In this document: positions 52,306 through 60,079 of the stretch, piece by piece
Layout: the number at the start of each line of letters is the position of its first letter
Numbering within the stretch: the first letter of the stretch is position 1
Assembly: GCF_002027705.1 (NCBI RefSeq)
Contig: NZ_MBTG01000004.1
Coordinates: forward strand, 124,001 to 188,000
Reading direction: 5' to 3'
Source of the DNA: Paenibacillus ferrarius
GTDB taxonomy: Bacteria; Bacillota; Bacilli; Paenibacillales; NBRC-103111
DNA length: 64,000 nt
Program-made: the position numbers and the translations under genes
Notes under the pieces: model-generated
Told to the model about the DNA's origin: nothing
What the model saw: the letters and a program-made list of their open reading frames with translations, nothing else
Databases searched by the model: none

Positions 52306-52755
52306 ATGTTGAATAACCCTTTCAAGATCGGCAATCAAGCCAACCCGCAAGCCCAATTCGGGTATCCCTACCCTGCCTATCCGGTGCCTACCAACATTAC
52401 GAACAAAGTCGTACCGCCAACACCTACCGGCACAGTCCTGCCAACTGGCAATCAAGGACCTGTCGGTGTGAACCCTCCTGGTCTCCTTCCTTTGGAAGAG
52501 TCCTACATCGAAAACATACTTCGCTTGAACTTAGGCAAAATTGCTACCATCTACATGACATACGAAAACAACTCCGAATGGAATGCCAAGATCTTCAAAG
52601 GCAGACTAGAAGCCGCAGGCCGTGATCATATCATCATCAGCGACCCAGCAACAGGCATGCGCTATCTATTGCTTATGGTGAATCTGGACTACATTACATT
52701 CGACCAAGAGCTTCAGTACTACTATCCATATGGCGGGATTGGCCAACCAAGATAA
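52306..52755 (+). CDS. gerQ: Spore coat protein GerQ
   Basis: 149 aa. The C-terminal ~85 residues (EESYIENILRLNLGKIATIYMTYENNSEW...GRDHIIISDPATGMRYLLLMVNLDYITFDQEL) are the GerQ domain. The N-terminal 60 residues are Pro/Gln/Asn-rich. In Bacillus GerQ is crosslinked in the coat by transglutaminase Tgl and is needed for localising CwlJ. The Tgl substrate Lys residues lie near the N-terminus in B. subtilis; only K7 and K34 are present here. No cwlJ is adjacent. Confidence 0.92.
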   Translation: MLNNPFKIGNQANPQAQFGYPYPAYPVPTNITNKVVPPTPTGTVLPTGNQGPVGVNPPGLLPLEESYIENILRLNLGKIATIYMTYENNSEWNAKIFKGRLEAAGRDHIIISDPATGMRYLLLMVNLDYITFDQELQYYYPYGGIGQPR

Positions 52756-52796
52756 GCACATAATACCGCGGCAATCCCCTGCCAACAAACTAACAT

Positions 52797-52850
52797 GGCC
52801 TATGAATCTGCAAGTTCCATTATGGAACTCCAGGTCATAGGCCTTTTTTT
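52797..52850 (+). terminator. terminator of gerQ overlapping the converging gene
   Basis: GGCCTATGA (52797-52805) pairs with TCATAGGCC (52835-52843), with an inner AGTTCCA/TGGAACT stem, then seven T. The right arm and T run lie inside the end of the minus-strand gene. Confidence 0.85.
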
Positions 52851-53140
52851 GAGGAAGAGACGGCAGCAAAGTGCCACATATGGAGCTTGCGCAAACCGCC
52901 TTCTACCCATGCTTCCCAATCCGGCTGCAAATCTCCTTGCTTCCCTTGCAATCGAACTTGCTTTAAATGGGTATACTCTTCATAAGAGACACCATTCCAA
53001 ATTTCTACATAAAGTCCTTTTTGATCCGTTCCCTCCAATAGCTCCAAACGCCCTTCCCGATGCTGCCATTGCTGCATATAGATGAGAAACGGCTCCCGAT
53101 ATTCGGGTTTTATGGCATACTCTACAAAAACTTTAGACAT
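52835..53140 (-). CDS. conserved hypothetical, dimeric alpha/beta-barrel-like
   Basis: 101 aa. KVFVEYAIKPEYREPFLIYMQ and KGLYVEIWNGVSYEEYTHLKQVR fit a ferredoxin-like alpha/beta barrel (ABM/NIPSNAP size) with several Trp residues at the end (PDWEAWVEGGLRKLHMWHF). Not assigned. Its 3' end is part of the gerQ terminator. Confidence 0.65.
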   Translation of the reverse strand: MSKVFVEYAIKPEYREPFLIYMQQWQHREGRLELLEGTDQKGLYVEIWNGVSYEEYTHLKQVRLQGKQGDLQPDWEAWVEGGLRKLHMWHFAAVSSSKKGL

Positions 53141-53297
53141 TTTTAGATCTCCCTCTGATTTATTTTTTGCTCCAAAATGGTAAACTATTAAGAAGACGGA
53201 AAAAGTTGATCCGAATGAAGCCAGTTTTCCAACCGAAAACTCAGCCTATGCTTACGAAACAAGTTTTCCTATGGAAAACGCTAAGGAGGAAACCCAC

Positions 53298-54281
53298 TTG
53301 GACACAGGAACTCATCTTGTTATTGGTTTAGGGTTAGCGGGACTTTCGCAAATTGACCCTAGTGTTTCCGCGGATACTGCGACAACGACAGCAGTCTTCA
53401 TCGGAACAATCATTGGCTCTCAGATTCCGGATGTGGACGGGCTGCTTCGCTTCAAAGGAAACGCTACGTACATTCGCAATCATCGCGGTCGCTCTCACTC
53501 TTTGCCAGCTTTACTGCTATGGACGCTGCTGATCACCGGGGCACTCGCACTCTTCTTTCATGGAATCCCTCTCTTGCATCTTGGGATGTGGGTAGGTATT
53601 GCCGTCTGTTTTCACGTTTTCACTGATTGTTTCAACACATATGGCACACAAGCGATTCGGCCTTTCTCAGAAAAGTGGGTATCGTGGAACATTATTCACA
53701 TTTTTGATCCCTTCATCTTTTCAAGTCATATTGCGGCTATCTTCATGTGGTCCTTTCATGTGGCAAGTCCGACGCTGGTATTTCCGACGCTCTATGGTGT
53801 CCTTGCCCTTTATTACATCTGGCGCTCCCTTGATCATTACATCGTCGAAAAGGGACTGTTTCGCAAAGATCCTACCTATCAACCTGGAGATCAATATACC
53901 CTTATTGTAACATTCAACCTCTATGTGTGGAACGTCGTGAAGCGCAAACAGGACGGCAGCTACCAGCTGGGCGAACTCAAAAATTCAAAGCTTAGATGGA
54001 TTGATACCATCAAATGCGAAGAACATCCAGCGATTGAAGCGTCCAAGCATCACGAAGACATTCAAGCCTTGCTTTACTTCTCTTCCTTCACCTGTGCGGA
54101 AGTCAAAGAGCATCGTTGGGGATACGAAGTCAGATGGGCGGATGTCCGCTATCGCCATCGCAAGCAATATCCTTTCGTCGGAGTCATTCTGATGGATCAT
54201 AATTATCAAACATTAGATTCGTACGTCGGTTGGGTAAACGATACTCGGCTTGAGAAGAAATTGCGAGTCGATCTGTATTAA
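53298..54281 (+). CDS. YfhP-type metal-dependent hydrolase-like membrane protein (DUF457)
   Basis: 327 aa. The N-terminal part has four to five transmembrane segments with GTHLVIGLGLAGL, a conserved SQIPDVDGLLRF and RNHRGRSHSLPALL, and HVFTDCFNTYGTQAIRPF, the His/Asp motifs of the YfhP/YdjM group; the C-terminal part is soluble. In B. subtilis YfhP has been linked to repression of yfhQRSTU. The start is TTG 53298, eight bases after AAGGAGG; an earlier in-frame ATG at 53271 lacks a site. Confidence 0.82.
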   Translation: MDTGTHLVIGLGLAGLSQIDPSVSADTATTTAVFIGTIIGSQIPDVDGLLRFKGNATYIRNHRGRSHSLPALLLWTLLITGALALFFHGIPLLHLGMWVGIAVCFHVFTDCFNTYGTQAIRPFSEKWVSWNIIHIFDPFIFSSHIAAIFMWSFHVASPTLVFPTLYGVLALYYIWRSLDHYIVEKGLFRKDPTYQPGDQYTLIVTFNLYVWNVVKRKQDGSYQLGELKNSKLRWIDTIKCEEHPAIEASKHHEDIQALLYFSSFTCAEVKEHRWGYEVRWADVRYRHRKQYPFVGVILMDHNYQTLDSYVGWVNDTRLEKKLRVDLY

Positions 54282-54290
54282 TAAAACAAA

Positions 54291-54325
54291 AAAAGCAGTA
54301 GGCCATTAGGCCTACTGCTTTTTTT
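54291..54325. terminator. bidirectional terminator
   Basis: AAAAGCAGTAGGCC (54291-54304) pairs perfectly with GGCCTACTGCTTTT (54309-54322); A and T runs on both sides serve the converging yfhP-like and sigma factor genes. Confidence 0.9.
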
Positions 54326-54327
54326 GT

Positions 54328-55188
54328 TCAGTTAAAGGCTCTTAATTTATCAGGGTTTCTTACGAGATACACATGACGGATCGTCTCTTGCTCAACGTGG
54401 ACCAACAGAATCGTATCAATACCGGCTTGCGTTCGGATAAGCAGTGCTGATTGTCCGTTCACTTCCCTAAGCTCCGCTTGCAGGGTCTCTTTGTTGTGCA
54501 AAGCTTTGTCTTTAATGCCAAGAAGGAAACGCGCAACACGCAATCTCGTTTCAATAGGATGGGCTGCTGCCAGCACTTTACCGCCGCCATCGGACAGAAG
54601 AACGACATCTTCTGAAAGAAGTGCTAACAATGTATCCAGATTCCCCTGTTCCAAGGCAAACATGAAACGAACAACCCATTCCCCTGCTCCTGCTTCAGCG
54701 GTAACAGTCTCTTCCTCTGAGATCCCCGCTTTGGCTCTCGCCCGGCTCATTATTTTGCGGCAGTTGCTTTCGCTGATCCCCATCAGATCCGCGATGGCCG
54801 AATGATCGAAACACAGCGCCTCCCGGAGAACAAAGACGGCACGTTCCCTCGGTGTCAAACGTTCCAACAGAACCAGCATCGCATAAGAAAGCAAATCGCT
54901 GCGAACGACCGATTCCAAAGCATCCCCCTCTGGCGTAGGAATTGGCTCTGGCAGCCACGGGCCTACATAACGTTCACGCCGACGCTTGGCTGACCGCAGT
55001 TGATCCAAACTACGATTCGTAACCATACGACAGAGATAGGCTTTGGGGTGATCCATCTCCTCCAGATTAACACCATAGGCCTTCAGAAAAACATCCTGAA
55101 CAGCATCTTCGGCATCAGCAATCGAGCCTAAAAGTTGATAAGCAAGTGTAAATAACAATGGTTTATATTGCGTATATAAAGTATCCAT
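54328..55188 (-). CDS. ECF41-type sigma factor (SigJ-like)
   Basis: 286 aa. Sigma2 region at about residues 5-70 (LLGSIADAEDAVQDVFLKAY), linker with WLPEP, sigma4 helix-turn-helix at ~105-155 (LTPRERAVFVLREALCFDHSAIADLMGISESNCRKIMSRAR), then a SnoaL-like domain to the C-terminus with DGGGK and a final NPDKL, both hallmarks of ECF41. In this group the C-terminal domain replaces an anti-sigma factor. The start at 55188 follows AAAGGA. Upstream, on the same strand, is an oxidoreductase with a matching promoter. Confidence 0.88.
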   Translation of the reverse strand: MDTLYTQYKPLLFTLAYQLLGSIADAEDAVQDVFLKAYGVNLEEMDHPKAYLCRMVTNRSLDQLRSAKRRRERYVGPWLPEPIPTPEGDALESVVRSDLLSYAMLVLLERLTPRERAVFVLREALCFDHSAIADLMGISESNCRKIMSRARAKAGISEEETVTAEAGAGEWVVRFMFALEQGNLDTLLALLSEDVVLLSDGGGKVLAAAHPIETRLRVARFLLGIKDKALHNKETLQAELREVNGQSALLIRTQAGIDTILLVHVEQETIRHVYLVRNPDKLRAFN

Positions 55189-55243
55189 GGTATGAAGTCC
55201 TTTCGCAAAAAGCAGTACACGATCCGCACGGGACGGCTACCAT

Positions 55244-56428
55244 CTATTGTAGCAAACTGGCTTGATCCCAAGTGAACTTTCGTACTTTCCAACCAAGCTT
55301 GCCGGTCAGGATTATATCTAGCCCCCACTTGTGAGTCCAGACCATCCCTCGTTCAGGCCCCAGCCCAATGCAGAAAAAGTCCATGAAGCCTGTATGTTCA
55401 GGAGCTCGCGATCCGTCTAGATCCGCACACAGCACCTTGGCCAGACGAGCTGCTTGCGCCGTCGCTTCCTTGCAGGTGAGCCGGTCAGGACGACCGGTTG
55501 CCGCGTCCGTAATTCTGGCGCAGTCCCCAATCGCATAGACACCAGATACTCCCTTCACACGATAGCTGGCATCCACGATAAGTTGACCCTCCTGTGTAAT
55601 TGGCAAACCTAGAGTACGAAGCACCGGATTCGGCAGCAAACCAAGCGTCCAGACCGTTAATCCCACGGACAGCTGTTCTCCGTTCGCAAGGACTAGCTTT
55701 CCATCTTTCTCATAGAGCGCTTTTGCAGCGTGCTTAACGATAACGCCAGCTTCTGAAAGTACGTGAGCGAGCTTGTGCCCTACCTTAGCTGGGCCCTCTT
55801 GGAACAGGCGTTCATGCGCATTAAGAAGAAACACACGGACATCCGACGGGTTCAGATTGAGCTTGCGCGCCTCATCACGCAGCGCAGATATGAGCTCAGC
55901 CGAAGCTTCCATTCCGCTGATCCCCGCTCCTGCAACAGCAACGGCAAGCAATTGCTCTCGTTCCGCTTCATTCGTGCAATGGATCGCTTTCTGAAGATTG
56001 GCCTGCCAGCATGCTCTAATCCTCGCAGCAGAATCCAGACCGGTTAAGGCGATGCCGCCTTGGTCTGGATCGGGCTGACGAACTACACTGCCAACCGTAA
56101 TCACCAATTGATCATATTTGATACAATTTGCTTTACCGTCCGGGCCTGTATAATGAAGCTGACTCGCTTGACTGTCAACCTTGTTTATCGCGCCTTGAAC
56201 GAACTGAACTCCTTCCGGGAACATATCTGCCAAAGGAATCGTAATACTTTCTCCCCCTGCAGCCGGTTTAAAAAGCAGAACCTTGCGAAGATGATAAGCT
56301 TCTTTGTCCATTAAGATCAATCGAAGCTTTTTACCATGAAATTTCCCCGGAAATGATTTAAGCAAAGCCTTGATCGTGTGAATGCCTGCATAGCCACCGC
56401 CAACAACAATACATGTGTGTTCTTGCAT
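55244..56428 (-). CDS. FAD-dependent NDH-2-like oxidoreductase
   Basis: 394 aa. FAD motif CIVVGGGYAGIHTIKAL, second nucleotide motif VAVAGAGISGMEASAEL, and GVYAIGDCARITDAATGRPDRLTCKEATAQAARLA typical of NADH:quinone type II enzymes or related disulfide-free oxidoreductases. The start is ATG 56428 (MQEHTC) behind GGAG, about 30 bases after an ECF41-like promoter; the in-frame extension crosses that promoter. ECF41 sigma factors often control adjacent oxidoreductases. Confidence 0.82.
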   Translation of the reverse strand: MQEHTCIVVGGGYAGIHTIKALLKSFPGKFHGKKLRLILMDKEAYHLRKVLLFKPAAGGESITIPLADMFPEGVQFVQGAINKVDSQASQLHYTGPDGKANCIKYDQLVITVGSVVRQPDPDQGGIALTGLDSAARIRACWQANLQKAIHCTNEAEREQLLAVAVAGAGISGMEASAELISALRDEARKLNLNPSDVRVFLLNAHERLFQEGPAKVGHKLAHVLSEAGVIVKHAAKALYEKDGKLVLANGEQLSVGLTVWTLGLLPNPVLRTLGLPITQEGQLIVDASYRVKGVSGVYAIGDCARITDAATGRPDRLTCKEATAQAARLAKVLCADLDGSRAPEHTGFMDFFCIGLGPERGMVWTHKWGLDIILTGKLGWKVRKFTWDQASLLQ

Positions 56429-56463
56429 AGGAACCAACTCCTCTTGTCTGTGATTACGCATGT

Positions 56464-56490
56464 AACGAGTTCGTCGCACATTTTGTGACA
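56464..56490 (-). promoter_or_regulatory. ECF41-like promoter of the oxidoreductase/sigma operon
   Basis: Minus strand TGTCACA (56490-56484), 16-bp spacer, CGTT (56467-56464). The published ECF41 motif, from memory, is TGTCACA-N16-CGTC; only the last base differs. Confidence 0.75.
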
Positions 56491-56546
56491 GCGAGGGAGC
56501 AGTTCCTGCACATTTTATCTCAATCAGCTATAACCTTATGTAAAAT

Positions 56547-56580
56547 CGAAAAAACCCAGAGGATTTCTCCTCCAGGTTTC
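56547..56580 (-). terminator. terminator of the SASP gene
   Basis: Minus strand AAACCTGGAGGA pairs with TCCTCTGGGTTT around GAAA, then six T. Confidence 0.85.
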
Positions 56581-56623
56581 ATATGACAAAAAACGGTGAA
56601 AGCTATTAACGGTTGACAGGTTC

Positions 56624-56857
56624 CTAGCTGCGGAAGCCGGATTGACCTGCTAGCGTTTGTTCGGCGATTTGTACCAACCGGCGAGTGATGTGACCACCGA
56701 TTGCTCCGGTATCACGAGTTGCCATGTAGCCATAGTAACCGTCTTGAGGAATTTGGATGCCCAGTTCTTGAGCCACCTCATACTTCAATTGATCTAAAGC
56801 TTGGTTGGCTTGTGGAACTACCAGCGTATTGCTGTTGCGAGATTGTCCTGTACCCAT
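56624..56857 (-). CDS. Alpha/beta-type small acid-soluble spore protein
   Basis: 77 aa. NTLVVPQANQALDQLKYEVAQELGIQIPQDGYYGYMATRDTGAIGGHITRRLVQIAEQTL carries both SASP signatures, with the germination protease site around YEVAQELGI (E|xxxE motif region). It coats spore DNA and protects it. Start at 56857 behind AAAGGAG, with a SigG-type promoter. Confidence 0.93.
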   Translation of the reverse strand: MGTGQSRNSNTLVVPQANQALDQLKYEVAQELGIQIPQDGYYGYMATRDTGAIGGHITRRLVQIAEQTLAGQSGFRS

Positions 56858-56916
56858 AAGGATCAGACTCCTTTCAGTCAGCTATGATCTTTGATGTATT
56901 TGCAAGCTTGCAAAGA

Positions 56917-56945
56917 TAGTATGTGAAGAAAATGAAGTTATATGC
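56917..56945 (-). promoter_or_regulatory. SigG-type forespore promoter of the SASP gene
   Basis: Minus strand GCATA (56945-56941), 17-bp spacer, CATACTA (56923-56917), fitting the SigG consensus GHATR / CATNHTA. Confidence 0.7.
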
Positions 56946-57010
56946 ACGACGATGAAAAAAGTTTAAAATAAGGTGATAAAGCTCAATCTTCTAGAAAGTA
57001 GGTCACATTC

Positions 57011-57193
57011 ATGAGTAAACCTCTCGCGCTTCTATTCGCTGTTGTCGGCACGCTTCTGCTCGCTGGCATCAGTTTATTTATCGCTCTCCGTCAGCCTTGG
57101 CTGGTTCTTGCCTGCTGCATCGTTTCTTTAGGATTTATCGGATTTGGCTTTGTTGTTAAAGCAAAGATTCGCAAAAGAAACAGTCGGCCTTAG
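57011..57193 (+). CDS. small two-TM membrane protein (60 aa)
   Basis: Two transmembrane helices (ALLFAVVGTLLLAGISLFIAL and LVLACCIVSLGFIGFGFVV) and a basic tail (KAKIRKRNSRP). Size and layout resemble the Bacillus YlaF/DUF5325 family, tentatively. Own terminator at 57205-57252. Confidence 0.6.
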   Translation: MSKPLALLFAVVGTLLLAGISLFIALRQPWLVLACCIVSLGFIGFGFVVKAKIRKRNSRP

Positions 57194-57204
57194 CTAAAAA
57201 GAGT

Positions 57205-57252
57205 AAAAAAACCTTCAACCCCACGATTTTTCGTGGTGCTGAAGGTTTTTTA
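57205..57252. terminator. bidirectional terminator
   Basis: AAAAACCTTCA plus CCACGA pair with TCGTGG plus TGAAGGTTTTT around a T-rich loop. It serves the 60-aa gene and trpS. Confidence 0.85.
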
Positions 57253-57256
57253 GTGT

Positions 57257-58237
57257 TTAAACGACAAAGCCCATCCGCTTCTTCACTTCAAGCAAGGTTT
57301 GATCGGCAACTTCCGCTGCTTCCTGCGCGCCTTTTTTCAAAATATCAAAAATCTCGCCCGATTTGCGAATCTCATGATAACGCTGTTGGATCGGTTCAAG
57401 AACCGCAACGACTTGCTCTGCCAAATCCTTTTTGAAAGGACCATAACCTTGCCCGTCATACTTGGCTTCAATCTCAGCTACGCTCATGTCGGCAAAGTGG
57501 GAGTAGATCGAGATCAAATTACTTACCTCAGGCTTGTTCTGAGGATCATACTTCACCTCGCGCCCGGAATCCGTGACCGCACGGCTAAGCTTTTTGCGAA
57601 TCACAGACGGTTCATCGAGCATGCCGATGAAGCTGCCGGCATTCGGACTGCTTTTGCTCATCTTTTTGGACGCGTCATCCAAAGACATGATTCTTGCGCC
57701 GATTTCCGGCGTATACGGCTGCGGCATCACAAACATTTCGCCGAAGCGGTGGTTGAAGCGGTTCGCCAAATCGCGCGTCAGCTCCAAATGCTGCTTCTGG
57801 TCATCCCCGACCGGAATAAGATCCGCGTTGTACAACAGGATATCCGCAGCCATCAGAGACGGATAAGTGAACAAGCCCGCGCCAACGGAATCTTTGCCTT
57901 CCGACTTATCTTTGAACTGCGTCATCCGCTCCAGTTCACCCATATTCGTCAACGTCGTCATAATCCAGCCAAGTTCAGCATGCGCATGCACATGGGATTG
58001 CAGGAAAATGGACGCCTTATTCGGATCTAGACCCGCTGCAATGTAGAGTGAAGCCGCTGATTCCGTTTGCTCCTTCAATGCCGCCGGATCTTGAGGAACC
58101 GTGATTGCGTGCATATCCACCACCATAAAATAACAGCGGTGCAAATGCTGCAGCTTTACATAATTGCGAAGTGCGCCAATATAATTACCAATCGTCAGCT
58201 GTCCGCTGGATTGCATGCCGGATAGAACTCGTTTCAT
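57257..58237 (-). CDS. trpS: Tryptophanyl-tRNA synthetase
   Basis: 326-aa class I enzyme charging tRNA-Trp. HIGH-equivalent in SGQLTIGNYIGALRN near the N-terminus, KMSKS in ASKKMSKSSPNAG, and GDDQKQHLELTRDLANRFN. The start is ATG 58237 (MKRVLSGMQ) behind GAGGAGG; the longer in-frame reading runs into the T-box terminator. Controlled by an upstream T-box. Confidence 0.95.
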   Translation of the reverse strand: MKRVLSGMQSSGQLTIGNYIGALRNYVKLQHLHRCYFMVVDMHAITVPQDPAALKEQTESAASLYIAAGLDPNKASIFLQSHVHAHAELGWIMTTLTNMGELERMTQFKDKSEGKDSVGAGLFTYPSLMAADILLYNADLIPVGDDQKQHLELTRDLANRFNHRFGEMFVMPQPYTPEIGARIMSLDDASKKMSKSSPNAGSFIGMLDEPSVIRKKLSRAVTDSGREVKYDPQNKPEVSNLISIYSHFADMSVAEIEAKYDGQGYGPFKKDLAEQVVAVLEPIQQRYHEIRKSGEIFDILKKGAQEAAEVADQTLLEVKKRMGFVV

Positions 58238-58273
58238 GTGAAAATCCTCCTCATTTGTATTCCAAAAAAAGAC

Positions 58274-58545
58274 ACAAAAAAGCCTCTCGCCGCAAGGGAC
58301 GAGAGACCGTGGTACCACCCTAATTTGTCTGTGAACATAACATTGTCCTAAGACCTTCAGGCTCTGATAACGGAGAGCTACCGTTTGGCATACTTAGTCA
58401 GAAGCAGTTGTTTCTCCGGCCTAGGTTCCGGCAGCCTGCTTACTGTGTTCAGCCTCAAGCTCAAGGATCCATTCGATTTGCGCGTTTCACCGGTTCGCAC
58501 CAACCACCGGCTCTCTGAGAAACGGAGACAAACTTACTTGTTCCT
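58274..58545 (-). promoter_or_regulatory. T-box riboswitch, tryptophan specifier
   Basis: The antiterminator T-box AGGGTGGTACCACGG lies at 58322-58308 (minus) and is followed by a terminator, GCCTCTCG/CGAGAG hairpin at 58305-58280, then T6. Stem I upstream contains a GAA-TGG-ATC specifier segment with the TGG (Trp) codon at 58471-58469, plus the AGAGAG and GTGCGAACCGG-type elements. Uncharged tRNA-Trp would permit readthrough into trpS. Confidence 0.9.
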
Positions 58546-58569
58546 ATCATCGCTTATTGATTTGATATT

Positions 58570-58597
58570 ATTATACACCTTGACTTCCCATTGTCAA
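58570..58597 (-). promoter_or_regulatory. trpS promoter
   Basis: Minus strand TTGACA (58597-58592), 16-bp spacer, TATAAT (58575-58570), just upstream of the T-box leader. Confidence 0.75.
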
Positions 58598-58675
58598 CCA
58601 AGGACATTGTCCTATCCGACAGAACCCGTACATAAGATAGATCATACAATCTATGGACAAAGGGGTGTCAACGAA

Positions 58676-59815
58676 TTGTCATCAACTCTATACCGGTGGA
58701 GCCTACCTATCTCCACGGTCATTTGTGCGTTGCTTCTTCTCCTCATTGCAACAACCAGAGAGCTGCCTCCTATCGGCTTAGTCATGTACGAAAGCAAAAG
58801 CGTCTTATCCGCTTTTCTGGACATTTTTCTCGACGCTTTGCCTTTTATGGTGTTAGGAGTTCTGTTATCTACCGTTGTTGAAAATTTCATACCGGAAGGC
58901 TTTATCCGTCGCATGACGCCCCGTCATCCGCTCGGAGGCATCCTGTTCGCCTGCGTGCTTGGGATTATGTTTCCGCTATGTGAATGCGGCATGATTCCAT
59001 TCGTTCGCCGTCTCATGCACAAAGGAATGCCTGTATATATCGCCGTCATCTTCATCCTTGTCGGACCGATTCTGAACCCGATAGTATTCGCTTCGACCTT
59101 CATGGCCTTCCGCGGAGATCCTGCCATGGCCTACTCCAGAATGGGACTCACCTTTGGCGTAGCTCTGGCTGTTGGACTCTTTCTGACCCGCTTCCTGAAA
59201 AGCAATCCGCTGCGCCACGCGATCCCGGCGCTGCCCAACGAGACGCATCAGCATAAGAGTGAGCATACGCATGGCGAAAAGCATAGCCATAGCCATGATG
59301 ATCATCATCATAGCCATGACCACCTGCACAACCATGACAATGATCACGATCATCATCACAAACATGACCATGACCATAATCACAGTCATCATCATCATGC
59401 CCACGGAGGCCGTGTCATGACGATGCTCAATCATGGCAGCACCGAGCTGCTGGAGATGAGCAAATATCTGATGCTTGGCGCTTTCCTGACCGCGCTGATA
59501 CAAACTTTCGTCGCTCAAGACAGCCTTTCTGCCATTGGCCAAGGCCCCTTCATTTCTCATGTGTTTATGATGGGCTTTGCCTATTTGCTCTCGCTATGCT
59601 CCACGACAGACGCATTTGTTGCTGTCTCTTTTGCCAAGACTTTCTCACCTGGTTCTTTACTCGCTTTTCTCGTCTTTGGACCGATGATCGATGTCAAAAG
59701 CACCTTGATGCTGTTATCCGTCTTCAAAGCCCGTTTCGTTCTAACGCTGTCCATCCTTGTCGCGGTTATCGTCTTGACAGGCTCCTTGCTGTTCATGCAC
59801 TTCTTTTTGAACTAA
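58676..59815 (+). CDS. UPF0718/DUF318-type permease with His-rich loop
   Basis: 379 aa. Eight or so transmembrane helices in two halves, with ALPFMVLGVLLSTVVENFIP, MFPLCECGMIPFVRRL and VGPILNPIVFASTF in the first half and LLSLCSTTDAFVAVSF in the second (paired Cys and Thr/Asp motifs of the family). A cytoplasmic-sized loop at about residues 190-250 contains roughly 27 His within ~55 residues. The start is TTG 58676, eight bases after AAAGGGGTG. Metal-linked transport is inferred. Confidence 0.82.
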   Translation: MSSTLYRWSLPISTVICALLLLLIATTRELPPIGLVMYESKSVLSAFLDIFLDALPFMVLGVLLSTVVENFIPEGFIRRMTPRHPLGGILFACVLGIMFPLCECGMIPFVRRLMHKGMPVYIAVIFILVGPILNPIVFASTFMAFRGDPAMAYSRMGLTFGVALAVGLFLTRFLKSNPLRHAIPALPNETHQHKSEHTHGEKHSHSHDDHHHSHDHLHNHDNDHDHHHKHDHDHNHSHHHHAHGGRVMTMLNHGSTELLEMSKYLMLGAFLTALIQTFVAQDSLSAIGQGPFISHVFMMGFAYLLSLCSTTDAFVAVSFAKTFSPGSLLAFLVFGPMIDVKSTLMLLSVFKARFVLTLSILVAVIVLTGSLLFMHFFLN

Positions 59816-59876
59816 GCTGGACTCGCTATTCCCATCCGCCTTCTTTTGCAAACCAAGGAAAATATCATAAACTCCT

Positions 59877-60063
59877 GCGAAAAGGAACTACAATCCGCTA
59901 ATTGACTCAAAATCCGATATTTGCAGCTGAAAGGGAAATAGGATCCCTTATTTCACCCCTACAGGTGGAAAATCTAGCAAATTAGGCAAATTAGCGTACC
60001 ATAGTTCCGTCTGACTAGCCAAATGACTGTTTGAAGGAGGAATAAGGGAACATAGTTCCTTTT
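59877..60063. repeat. ~190-bp element with inverted ends
   Basis: AAAAGGAACTA near 59879 is mirrored by TAGTTCCTTTT near 60053. Inside, GGATCCCTTATTTC (near 59952) faces GGAATAAGGGAAC (near 60040), and two CAAATTAG copies sit at the centre. Palindromic, gene-free; looks like a MITE or intergenic repeat. Confidence 0.5.
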
Positions 60064-60079
60064 CCCGGGGTCAAGGTCA

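Noticed and set aside
58976..59560. 194-codon Met/Val-rich open frame on minus opposite the His-rich permease
   Set aside because: It is the antisense of the CAT-rich His loop, which creates runs of ATG; no other gene feature supports it.
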